From Bacteroidota bacterium (GTDB taxonomy: Bacteria > Bacteroidota > Bacteroidia > Chitinophagales > Saprospiraceae): a stretch of DNA of 64,000 bases. Shown one piece after another: positions 1-11,000 of the stretch (its first letter is position 1; each line of letters begins with the position of its first letter). Both the position numbers and the translations under genes were made by a program. The notes below the pieces were generated by a model. That model was not told where the DNA came from. It saw only the letters and a list, made by a program, of their open reading frames with translations, and ran no database searches. The DNA lies in assembly GCA_030147525.1 (NCBI GenBank), contig JASBVF010000010.1, positions 124,001 to 188,000 on the forward strand. Direction: 5' to 3'.

Positions 1-2
1 GC

Positions 3-3000
3 GTTGACCCGGCTAATGGCTCAGCTCCTTTAGTCAATGACACCTGCGTTTATTATATTCCTAATTCCGGTTTTGTAGGAGTCGATACGTTTTGTCTGGT
101 TGTCTGTGATGACAGCACCCCCCAGGAAATATGTGATACGACTATTTTTATCGTAAATGTCCTTCCGGAGACGGATACTGTTTACCTGACAATTCCCGGT
201 GGTGAAACAACCCTCGACTCCTGTCTTTCAAATGCAGTCATTGAATTGCCCGGGGCAATTACGTCCAGTGAAATTTGTGGAATCAACACGGATGAAATAA
301 CTGTCGGGGTCAATGATAATTGTCTGACTTTCAATGTGGTAAATAACTTTACGGGCACAACGGAGGTTTGTGTTGTGCACTGCAGCGGAGCTGTTTGCGA
401 TACCAACATTGTTTTCGTGACGGTTGGGCCGAATATTTCCTGTGATGAAATTTTTATTGAGGAATCGGTTAGTCAGATTTCAGTTACGGCCGAAGGTATC
501 CTTTGTATCCCTGTACCATTGAGTCAGGTCAATAGCTACACGATAACATTGGATGGATCGCTTTATCAGGCTTTTACACCTTGCAATTTTGGCGACCTGA
601 CAGTCTTCAACTACAGCAGTCTCCCAACCGGACCTTATTTCGTTGAGTCCTGGACAGTGAACGGAAATACATTTTCTGGACAAGTGCCCGATATTTCAGC
701 CTTGACAGATTCCATGAATATTTGGGATCCTGCCGGAGGGTGGATCAATGATTTAACCACGCAAACCCTTCAAGGTGGTGCTGCAGGAAGCATTTACAGC
801 AACCTCATTATTTCACAAGTCAGCGGAGGGACTTTTACTTTGCCTGTCAGTGTGATTCAGGCGTCGCTTGGTTCTCAAATGCTAGTGACAGGATTTGGCA
901 CCCACGAAATTGTTGTGGTCGCTCCGGATGGTTGTAGCGATACCCTGGCGTTCGTTCTGGAACAACATTTTATCACCACTGACACCATTTTTCTGACAAC
1001 TCCGGTCAATTCAACCCTGAATGATATTTGTGGAAATACCAATGACTTGCTTGGCAACCTGGTGAGTTTGAATTACTGTGGCCTGCCGGCCAATGGCGGT
1101 ATCGCCCAGACTGACAGTACCTGCATCGCCTACGTTCCGAATTTTGATTTTGTCGGGACAGATGAAATTTGCGTGGTGCTTTGCGATGACAATCCAAACC
1201 CTGTTTGCGACACCTTTTTATTTGTGATTGAGGTGCTGCCGCAAACGGTCGTTCCGGTAACGGATACCATTTTTATCCTGGCCACGGATGTCGTGAGTTT
1301 TGATACTTGTCTAACTGCGGGAGTTCTCCAGTTGGCAGGCAACATTGTCAGTGGGGAGGTTTGCGGAGCAAATGCAAGTGAGGTCAGCCTTACGGTGAAT
1401 GGAAACTGCGTCTCGATAGATTTGGACGATGATTTCACGGGGACGACAACGGCCTGCGTGGTACATTGCGATGACTCGAACCCGTCGGTCTGCGATACGA
1501 CGATCCTCGTCATTACTTTCAACGGGGTGGTTACGCCGTGCCCGTCAATTTTCAATCCGGATGAAGTTTTTATTTCACTCAACAACGATACCGGCGAAAT
1601 CTGCCTGCCCGTACCTGTCACGGAAATCAACAATTTCAGTGTGTTCATTGACGGAGCGCCTTACATCGGTGGCTTTACAGCTTGCGATTTTGATTCTGCG
1701 TACATTTATTTTTACGGGCTGGTATTCGGGCAAGGTAACCTTGGCCCTTACACCGTGAGTTGGCAAGCCTACGGCAATACCTTCAACGCAACGGTAGGAA
1801 ACATGACGGAATTGGTCGGTTTCCTGAATGACTGGGACCCCAACGGCGACTGGATGCTCGACCCCTCAACTTTTACCATCGTGAGCAGCAACGATCTGGG
1901 AATCTACGGAAACTTGACCATCACGCACATCAGCACCGGAGTCATCAGTAACCTAGCGCCTGACTTTAGTGGAATACCCGCCGGCACTAATATTACTCTG
2001 ACAGGCTCAGGAACGCATGAGGTGGTTTTGACCAATTCGGTAGACGGCTGCTCCGACACCCTGACCGTCAATGCACTGGACCAGGTAGATATTATTGACA
2101 TTGTAACGGTAGAAAATGTACCCAGCCAGGTTGTTTGCCTTGACACGTCGGGCTTGCCAGGTAATTTCACAGGCATCACCATTTGTCAGTCGCCGCTGAA
2201 CGGCACCATCATCATCAGCGGAAATTGTTTCACCTTCAATCCTGACAACGGATTCATTGGTACTGACCAGGGTTGTGTGACGGTCTGCGATGATTTAGGC
2301 AACTGCGATACTACACTTTTAAATATTACGGTAAATCCGCTGTGCAGCCTGTTTGACCTTTTTCCGGATGGAGTTCAGGAATTCCAGGTGGACGATTGTG
2401 CTGCTTCTGCGACCTACTGCGTTCCGGTCACCTTGGATTCGCTGGTGAATTTCGGCGTACTGGATAATGGCTTCCCTTACAGCGGTGGTTTAGGGGCTTG
2501 CAACGGTAATTTTTCTCAGATTTCGCTCGATACCGGTTTTCATGAAATCATCTTTGTTCACCTGAACACCGGCTGTCAGGACACCTTGCTGGCCGATGTC
2601 ATTTGCGAGCCGGATTCGACGGGCTGTGGGATTAATGCTCTTTCTCCGCTGAGCTACTCAGTAGATTGCGACAGTACCGTTCAGTTTTGTGTGAGTGTAG
2701 CATTGTCAGACCTGCAGAACTTTTTAATCGAAGACAATGGAGTGCCCTTCAACGGCACAGTTGGCGCCTGCGACCTGAACAGCCAGTTTGTTAGTGTCAC
2801 GCTGGATACAGGGCTGCATGTTTTGGTATTCACCGATACGGTGAAAGGGTGTTCGGATGAATTTATAGTAAATGTTGAGTGTCAGGTATTTGAGGATGTC
2901 ACCGTCGATGTTGAAGTTGAGGTAGGTGACTCGCAGACGCTTTGTTTGGAAGATTTTGGCTTTCAGTTAAGCCAGATTGACAGTGTGGCGGGTACCTGCA

Positions 3001-4520
3001 CAGGCAATGGAAATACAACCTTTGCCTTTGATGGACAAACACTCTGCGTTACTGTTAATGGTGAAATTGAAGGACTGGACACGCTCTGCTTCGAGGTTTT
3101 CTTTGCGGATACCTCTGTTTTCTTCAATGTAAATATCACTGTGACGGATCCTTGTCCGGCTTTCATTCCGGCAGATTTCATAGGAGGCGGAGTAAACTGT
3201 TCACTTGATTCCGGATGGATTTGCCTTCCGGTAAACCTGGCAGAACTGGCCAATAAAGTAATTAGTCTGGACGGTGTGGTCTACACGCAAGGATTTCAAC
3301 CCTGCGATTTCGACAGTATTTTCACACTCAATTATTCAAGCCTGCCGAACCAGGGGCTGCTTGGGCCTTACACCGTTGTGAGTTGGAGTATCAATGGAAA
3401 TATAGTTTCAGGTATTTTCAATACAGCCCAGGAACTTACTGATTTAATGAATCTTTGGGATCCAGCGGGTGGTTGGCAATTGGTCGTTAATCCGATTGAT
3501 CAGACGATCGCCATCGTTGGCGGCACCCCATCGGGCAGTTACGGTACGATGACGGTTGTTCAGGACATTTCACAGGTTCAAACCGACCTTGGTATTAACT
3601 CGACCTTTGCTCCGGGCGGGGTGGCAATTTACATCCCGGTGGGTAGTTTTCAGTTGACAGTGACTGACACTGTCACGCAATGCAGCGATCAATTGACGGT
3701 TGAGCTGACCTGTGTGGATTCAGAAGTTGTGATTGACACGGTACAGGTAGGCGCATCGGATACTTTCTGCCTGGACTTGTCAGAACTGATAGGAACGGTA
3801 GATACGGTTTTCAATCATTGCCCGGATGCTTCCGGCGAGTCTGTTAATTTTATTTTGACTAACAATTGTGTCATTTACACCGGAATTTCGCCGGGGGTGG
3901 ATTCAGCTTGCGTTGTTGTTTGTGATGATACGGGAGTTTGTGACACGACTTACTTTTTTATCACGGTAGAACTACAGGCGGATTCACTGATGGCAGTGAA
4001 CGACACCATTACAATCAGCCAGGGAGAGTCAACCATGATTGATGTTTTTGGAAATGACGTCATCGTTTCGATCACCCAATTTTTTATTCTGGATGCACCG
4101 GTACATGGCACAGCGGTATTTCTTCCGGATGGTTCGGTTAACTACGTTCCGGAACCGGGCTATTGTGACGACGTGATGCCGGATAGTTTTACCTATGTGA
4201 TTTGTAATCCGCTGGCTTGCGATACGGCAATAGTTTTCGTGACGGTGCAATGTTCCGAGCTTGAAATCTTCAATGCATTTTCACCCAACGAGGACGGAAC
4301 GAATGACTTGTTTAAAATTACTGGCCTCCAAAACTGGCCGGATCACAGGCTCTATGTTTACAATCGCTGGGGGAATCTGATTTTTGAAGCTCAAAACTAC
4401 CAAAGCGACTGGGATGGCATCTGGAACGGGAAAAAAGTACCCGATGGCACCTACTACTATGTGCTGGATCTGGGTAACGGTAAAAAGCCTGTAACAGGTT
4501 ATCTGCAGATTATGCGATAA
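3..4520 (+). CDS. Large secreted adhesin, 5' truncated by the window edge, type B T9SS sorting domain
   Basis: The frame is open from the first bases of the window to the TAA at 4518-4520, about 1505 residues, so the true start lies upstream. The protein is a chain of Cys-paired beta-sandwich modules. Cadherin-like/Big_9-type repeats end in VCDTxxxxxxV strands. Three long copies of a module (about 499-966, 1602-2085 and 3223-3717) begin with a CxPV strand and carry a GPYxVxW segment and a WDPxGGW signature. Two short copies (about 2419-2606 and 2690-2880) lack the middle part. The last 85 residues (from about 4266) read FNAFSPNEDGTNDLFKI, then VYNRWGNLIFE and a final GYLQIMR. This is the gliding-motility-associated (CHU_C, type B) sorting domain, which directs export and surface attachment through the T9SS. 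Role as a surface adhesin is inferred; no ligand can be named. A strong terminator follows directly. Confidence 0.9.
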   Translation, partial: VDPANGSAPLVNDTCVYYIPNSGFVGVDTFCLVVCDDSTPQEICDTTIFIVNVLPETDTVYLTIPGGETTLDSCLSNAVIELPGAITSSEICGINTDEITVGVNDNCLTFNVVNNFTGTTEVCVVHCSGAVCDTNIVFVTVGPNISCDEIFIEESVSQISVTAEGILCIPVPLSQVNSYTITLDGSLYQAFTPCNFGDLTVFNYSSLPTGPYFVESWTVNGNTFSGQVPDISALTDSMNIWDPAGGWINDLTTQTLQGGAAGSIYSNLIISQVSGGTFTLPVSVIQASLGSQMLVTGFGTHEIVVVAPDGCSDTLAFVLEQHFITTDTIFLTTPVNSTLNDICGNTNDLLGNLVSLNYCGLPANGGIAQTDSTCIAYVPNFDFVGTDEICVVLCDDNPNPVCDTFLFVIEVLPQTVVPVTDTIFILATDVVSFDTCLTAGVLQLAGNIVSGEVCGANASEVSLTVNGNCVSIDLDDDFTGTTTACVVHCDDSNPSVCDTTILVITFNGVVTPCPSIFNPDEVFISLNNDTGEICLPVPVTEINNFSVFIDGAPYIGGFTACDFDSAYIYFYGLVFGQGNLGPYTVSWQAYGNTFNATVGNMTELVGFLNDWDPNGDWMLDPSTFTIVSSNDLGIYGNLTITHISTGVISNLAPDFSGIPAGTNITLTGSGTHEVVLTNSVDGCSDTLTVNALDQVDIIDIVTVENVPSQVVCLDTSGLPGNFTGITICQSPLNGTIIISGNCFTFNPDNGFIGTDQGCVTVCDDLGNCDTTLLNITVNPLCSLFDLFPDGVQEFQVDDCAASATYCVPVTLDSLVNFGVLDNGFPYSGGLGACNGNFSQISLDTGFHEIIFVHLNTGCQDTLLADVICEPDSTGCGINALSPLSYSVDCDSTVQFCVSVALSDLQNFLIEDNGVPFNGTVGACDLNSQFVSVTLDTGLHVLVFTDTVKGCSDEFIVNVECQVFEDVTVDVEVEVGDSQTLCLEDFGFQLSQIDSVAGTCTGNGNTTFAFDGQTLCVTVNGEIEGLDTLCFEVFFADTSVFFNVNITVTDPCPAFIPADFIGGGVNCSLDSGWICLPVNLAELANKVISLDGVVYTQGFQPCDFDSIFTLNYSSLPNQGLLGPYTVVSWSINGNIVSGIFNTAQELTDLMNLWDPAGGWQLVVNPIDQTIAIVGGTPSGSYGTMTVVQDISQVQTDLGINSTFAPGGVAIYIPVGSFQLTVTDTVTQCSDQLTVELTCVDSEVVIDTVQVGASDTFCLDLSELIGTVDTVFNHCPDASGESVNFILTNNCVIYTGISPGVDSACVVVCDDTGVCDTTYFFITVELQADSLMAVNDTITISQGESTMIDVFGNDVIVSITQFFILDAPVHGTAVFLPDGSVNYVPEPGYCDDVMPDSFTYVICNPLACDTAIVFVTVQCSELEIFNAFSPNEDGTNDLFKITGLQNWPDHRLYVYNRWGNLIFEAQNYQSDWDGIWNGKKVPDGTYYYVLDLGNGKKPVTGYLQIMR

Positions 4521-4537
4521 GATTTTTCAAAAAATTT

Positions 4538-4582
4538 AAGCCGGGCAGAACAATGGCCAGTTCTGCCCGGCTTTGTTTTTTT
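4538..4582 (+). terminator. Rho-independent terminator after the first adhesin gene
   Basis: A perfect 14-bp stem pairs AAGCCGGGCAGAAC (4538-4551) with GTTCTGCCCGGCTT (4560-4573) around an 8-nt loop. A T-rich tail runs from 4572 to 4582. It begins 18 nt after the stop codon, so the first gene ends its own transcript here. Confidence 0.92.
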
Positions 4583-5020
4583 AGCTGGTCTGAAAACAGC
4601 GCCTCTTTCACTATGGTATAATTTTTGGCAAACAAAGTTGTCTGGTTAAATCAACTGCGTTTTCACCTACCTCCCAACTGGCAGACTTTAAACCAGAACC
4701 GAACAACAGCTCACCTTATAAGCTGGCCTGACGGCCTGTCATTTCTATTTAGGAATAGTGATAAATCACATCCTCAAAAATGGCACTTTAAACTTCATAA
4801 ATTCCCTTTTAACAATCTTTTAGATTGTTACCAATCGCTTTTTGATTTGAAATCTTAAAGAAGCAATTGAGGGGGTATCACCGTAAGCAGGTAATTGATG
4901 GTAGGCATGCGCCCAATAATGATTTCTTTATCAAAAGGTTTCACGGAACGGAAAGTGTCTGAGCGGCACAGCGGGTCTTCCGGTTCTCTTCGGGGTTTCC
5001 CTTCCGGAAACAGTAAAATA
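4583..5020. other. Spacer before the SdrD/GEVED gene, no confident gene
   Basis: This 438-bp stretch lies between the terminator and the chosen start of the next gene. A TATAAT hexamer sits at 4617-4622 without a convincing upstream element. A TTG-started frame at 4625-4858 encodes 77 residues with no recognisable feature and is probably chance. From about 4870 to 5058 both strands stay open and look more coding-like than typical spacer. The plus frame joins the downstream gene, but its 42 extra N-terminal residues do not resemble a signal peptide. Confidence 0.5.
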
Positions 5021-8000
5021 ATGCCTGGTACCGCAGGGTGGGGCAAAACTTCCAACACTGGAACAAGGTTTACCTTGCGCTTTCTGGCCTCTTTTCTCTT
5101 GGTTTTTCTTTCCTGTTTTTCAAATGCAACAACTTATCATATACCGCCAACTTTCGCTAATCCCGATGGAGATTTGCGTATCGAAATTGTTTCAGCTTAC
5201 AACCTGATTGTTGACTCGAACGTGGAAACACCTGCCAGTTATGCCCCAACAGCATTTCACGCAGGTGTTAAGTTTTGTAATGACGGTACCGATACTTTAT
5301 GGAACGTGCAGACGCACATTGGAGATTACACTGCCAACACCCCCGGAATTTATCCTTCCCGGACGCATACTGGTCTTACCGGGACCTTTTCATTTACACA
5401 CGAAGGCGGTACTGCCGGCACTGCCGATGCCAGCCGTTTTATCCGATTCATTCCGCCTGGCGAATGTGTGACCCAATATTGGTTGATCAGTTATCCAAAT
5501 TTGGACGACAATGGAAATAGTGTGACTGGTGGCAATGGTCCGGAGGACGATCTCTGGCTGAAATTTGATGTCTGGGCAACAGCAGACGACAATGGGACCC
5601 CGCTGGCTGCCAATGACTCTCAGACTTTGTACATGAGAAGTGAAATTTCAGCTGCGGCCAACAAGATCTGGCCAAACGGGGATAACAAAGTGCCGCTGGA
5701 GTACAAGCAAGCTATTGAAAATACCCTAGGCTGGGATATTGATTCGGCAGCTTACGGGGGAACTTCTCCGGGGGAAACATTTTATATGGAAGGTATCTGG
5801 TATGACCTCGGTAATGTGGGTGCGGGGTTTGATAACGATGGAGACCTGGTGCCGGATCGCAATGCGTGGCTTCAGCCAGTGGGCGACCCCAGTTTTTACA
5901 ATGCAGATTGTTTCAGGTTGGTAGGCGTATTCGGACTAGTGATCGTCAAGTTGAACGATGGAACAGAGTTTCTCATTCCCTTTGAGGATCAGCTTTACTT
6001 TGAAAACCTCCCAGAAAACAATACTGGCGCTGTTGGTTTGGTATTTTACCAGTTTGCAGCACTTAATTCTGGGTGTTCGTCAGGGTTGAGTCCTTATCAG
6101 GAAGTAGCATCTGGCAATGATAATGAAAAATTCAACGGGGATTACGGGCGGTCTATTTCCTTCCCAAGTTCGCTGGCACCGATTGTCACATTTTCAAAAG
6201 ATGTTGACAAAACAAATCTTTCAGGTGCTGCGCTCGATACGTTGACTTACACCCTGAGCTTGGCAAACTCCGGATCAAAATCTATCGGAGATCCACAGTT
6301 GGGTATCCCGCTCGTGATTCAGGATAGCATTCCGGCCGGTACGACCTACCTGGCTGGTTCGGCTGCTGCAAACAATACCTTGCCTTCAGGGGTGAGTGCT
6401 TACACCATTTTATACTCAACAGATAATGGCACTAGCTGGACCACCACTGAACCGGCACCTGCTAGCGTCACCAATATCCGCTGGCAGCTTGAGGGGCCGC
6501 TCGATCCGGGCGCTTCCGGAAATGTGACGTTTAAAATTTCAATAGCTGGAGGCACTTCCGACCCTGTAACGTGCAACGTAGCCGGATTACAGCTGGGTTC
6601 TTCAGCGCCATTTCTCACTGACGATGCCTGTACACTCGGCACGGGCAGTAACAGCATCGGTGACCTGGTTTGGAATGACAACGGAGGTACGACCGGTATC
6701 GGGGGGAACGGAATCAAAGAAGGAAATGAAGCTGTCGTTCAAAATGCGGAAGTAAAACTCTACTACGATCTCAATGGAAATGGTACAGTCGATTCGGGTG
6801 ATATTTTATGGGGAAAAGATACGACCGATGCCAGCGGTAACTACCTTTTCACCCAGCTTCCCGATGGAAAATTTGTTGTGGAAGTTTGCGATACCTGCAC
6901 CGTGAACGGGTTCAGCTTTACAGGGTGGGGGAGTACGACACCAAAGTATTTTGCCGTGGCGCTGGACACATTGCATGCCTCTTCGAGCGGCGTTTCCAGT
7001 CTGACAAATGATTTTGGATTTGCCCAGGCTCCAAAAATCACAAAAATTCTGAACACCGGCACGCCCGAGTATGAAGGTCAGCAGGTTTCTTATACTTTAA
7101 AGATTGAAAACGTTCTGCCGCCGCCTGTAAATAGTCTTTGTGTGCAGACTGCCTGGGCTACCGGCATCGCCGGATCTGCATTTTGTAACAATCCAACCAA
7201 TGCTACCGGAGCACCAAATGGCGTGTATGCGGAGGGTACCAAGTGGAACAATTTCTACGTCTCAGGTAACGGGTTCACATTCCCGAATCCTACGGGAACA
7301 ATCGCCAAGGTGGAATTGATCTTTGAATTTTATCATACCCAGCCTATTTTAAATGAAAGCCTGCATGCCCAAATACAGTTGGCCGGAGGCTCGACTTATG
7401 TGACGCCTTCTTTGACCCCAAACGAGATTAATGAATACGTTGGAGTCGGAAACTCACACTTCATCGTGTTTGATGTGACGGATGCACAAGCCTGGACCTG
7501 GTCGAATTTTACACCGGCATTTTATTCCAGGTTAAATTTGGTGAAAACAACCTCGGGAGATGGCAGCTTGCCTCGCCTCGACGCCATCGGTGTCAGGGTA
7601 ACTCCTGCCGGCTGTTCAGAAAGCCTCGCTTTCGATCCGAATATTACGCTCAACCCCGTGCCGGTTACGGATGATTACGACCCTGCAAAGCTGGAATATG
7701 TTTCAGCCAATCCACCACCAGACGTGGTCAATACTTCCTCTGGTTTGCTAACCTGGAACAATATTGGCCCTATCAACGGTCAATCGGAAAAATTCATAAC
7801 CGTTAACTTCAAAGCCAAAGAACCCAGCAACCTGGTGACCGGAGATACGACCAACAACATCGGAATCATAAGCAATGCTTATTTCGCCAACGGTGACCCG
7901 GCTACCAGTTCAGCCGACACTGCCGGAGTACGTATCGTCAGGTCAGGTTCGGTCGCAGGTTATGTTTGGAGCGACACCAATGGCAACGGCTGGCAATCGC

Positions 8001-11000
8001 CGAATGGCTATCAAACAGGTGAACCATTTATTCCGAATGTAAAAATGGTACTGCATTCCTGTACGACGGTGCAGACCTCCAACGGTACTTGTTCCGGAAC
8101 GCTTACCACGGATACGATCAGGACCAATTCCTCAGGTTATTATATTTTCGAAGGCTTGCAGCCCAACTTGTTTTACAAAGTCGAATTGATTCAATCCTCC
8201 ATCCCCGGCACTTCCAGCCAAACCGGCGACCCGGACGATGACCCCGTGAATGGTACCGGAAACGGCGGAACTTGTGGTACTGGCGGTGGTAATGCTGCAT
8301 GCGACGCTACCTGGAACAGAAATAACAACTGGTTTAAACCAGGAACTCACACCTGGGGTGGTCAGTCGTGGGATGTTACCAACATCAACTTTGGGTACAC
8401 AACACAACGTGCTGTGTACGGCCAAGTGTGGCGGGACTACGATGGCGACGGCGTCAAGGAAGCGGGTGAAACCGGAATAAGTGGCGTTACAGTTGAGCTT
8501 CAAAATGGTACCTGTACTCCTGGGAGCACTTGTCCTACGGCAACTACCGATGCAAGTGGTAATTACTTTTTTAGCAATCTTGTTGCCGGGACCTATACCA
8601 TTGTAGTTCGTTCGAACACATTGCCTTCCGGTATGACATGGACTGAAACGGCAGAGACGGATGGCACCATCAATAATCAAATCACAGTGTCGCCTGCTGC
8701 AGGCGTCATCTCCGGTTCACACAACTTCGGGTGGCAGTCCACTGGGACTGCCTCGGTCGGAGATTTACTTTATTACGACTGGGACGGCGATGGAGTAAAA
8801 GACGCAAACGAAGAAGGTATTCCCAATATCACCATGTACCTCTACATCGATGTCAACAACAACGGCGAGTACGATTTCGGTACTGATGTTTACAGGGCGC
8901 AAACTGTTACGAATGCCAGCGGAGGCTACCTTTTCAGTAATTTACCCCCTGGCAATTATGTCGTTTGGGTAGATGAAAATGATCCTGATTTTCCTCCCTC
9001 TTTTTCGCAGACTGCCGATCCCCAATTTCCGGGTGTGCAGTGCATCACTTGTGATGGAACCGGAAAAGCAGTTTTGACAACCAATTCTCTGCTGACAGTT
9101 GATTTTGGATATCAACCCACCGGGGTGGCTTCGATTGGAGATGTCATTTGGTACGATGCCAACGGGAATGGGGTTAAGTCGGGCATTGCTGAAACGGGAA
9201 TTGCGGACGTGACCGTCCAGCTTTGGGCGGATTTTAACAACGACGGGACGTACGTGCTCCTGTCAACCGATGTATCGGATGCCTCCGGTAACTACAACTT
9301 CACAAATCTCCCGGATGGAAATTACAGGGTTGTTGTAGACAGTACCGATACAAGTTTACCGAAGGATGCACTTGGTAATTCCGTTAAACCAACAACACCC
9401 AGCTTCTACGATGTAGTTATTGACGGCGGCGCCATAACCAGCCTGAACGGCACTTCCTGTTCAAATTGCGATCAAAACGTTGATTTTGGTTTTGTGAAAC
9501 TCGGTATCGTAGGCGATTTTCTCTTTTGGGACGCCAACCAAAACGGTCTTCAGGATTATACGGAAATCGGGATACCCAACATTACCCTTAGTTTGTACGA
9601 TTCGCTGACCAATTCGCTCGTTGCTACCACCACTACCAGCGACGGTTCAGGAAGTACACCCGCAGGTTTTTACAGCTTCGCAAACCTGGAACCGGGAAAG
9701 TACTACATCGTTGTCGACTCACTCGACGCTGACTTGAACGGTGCAACTTTACTTTCCGATCCAAGTGCGGATGGAGTTCCGTGTACAGACCCGTCAGCAG
9801 TTGGCTGCGATCATCGATATACTTTTTCCATTTCCTACGGCGCCTATTTTGCCGGCGTGGATTTTGGCTATTTACCGAAGGGAGTCATAGCAGATTTTGT
9901 CTGGTTGGACAGTGATAACGACGGCGTGCAAGACTACGGAGAGCCGGGTCTTGCGAATATTTTAGTAAAAATAACCAATCAGACCTCTGTGACAATTGGT
10001 GGTACCACTTACCCGGCGGGCACCTACATGGACACTGTTTACACTGATGCGGATGGTTTCTATTCGTTCAGTGCGCTGCCCGATGGCACCTGGAAAGTTG
10101 ATGTTCAGCCTGGCGGTACTTACGCTGCTACCTACGATGCAGATGGCGGAACAGATAATTCCACCATTGCTGTTATCAGCTCGGGTGTGATCAGCAGTTC
10201 CGGTAATAGTTGGTGCCCGGATGCGGACTGTTCACTGGATGTTGATTTTGGGTTAAAACTGAATGGTAGTAACACCGTATCAGGTACGGTATGTATCGAC
10301 GACGGCAGTGGAGACGGCACCTGCTCCACAGGCGGCGAAACCACATTGGACAGCCTTGTGGTCAGAATTTACACCAGTAGTGGTATGTTGGTAGGTACTA
10401 CGCTGACCGATGCAAATGGAAATTACAGTTTTACAGGGCTCCCTAATGATACCTTCTCCGTAGTTATCGGGACTACTCAATCTCCCCTTCACCTCACTGC
10501 ATTGACGACTACGGCTGATGATACACCTGCAACATCCATCATTACTAATCCACGATCCATAGTTCAGGTAGTACCCGTTTCCGGTAACACCACGGGCGTG
10601 GATTTTGCATTTGCCATTAACGTAGACATGGATTTTGGAGATTTACCTGACGGCTATCCGGTGCTTTTGGGAGACGGGCCTGTCGGAGCATATCATATTT
10701 TGCCGGCAACGCCCAATCTTTTCCTTGGGGCAACCGTCGATGCTGAATCGGATGGTACGAAAACAACGAATGCAGATGGTGATGACAATACCGGCGACGA
10801 TGAAGATGGTGTCGTTTTCAACAATCCGGACACGTGGACAGTTGGTACCGCAGGAAGCGGAAACGGAGGCTCCATAACAATCACCGTACAGGGAACTGGT
10901 TGGCTTGTGGGCTGGATGGATTTTAATAAAAATGGAAGCTTTGTTGAAACAGGTGAGATGATCGTTAGCCAGGCGGTATCAACAGGTTCACAGACTATCT

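Noticed and set aside
4625-4858. 77-codon plus-strand frame starting with TTG
   Set aside because: No ribosome-binding site, no recognised feature, located just after a terminator in AT-rich spacer.
4895-5020. 42-residue N-terminal extension of the SdrD/GEVED protein
   Set aside because: TTG start, polar residues with no signal features. ATG at 5021 places the hydrophobic signal segment near the N-terminus as expected.
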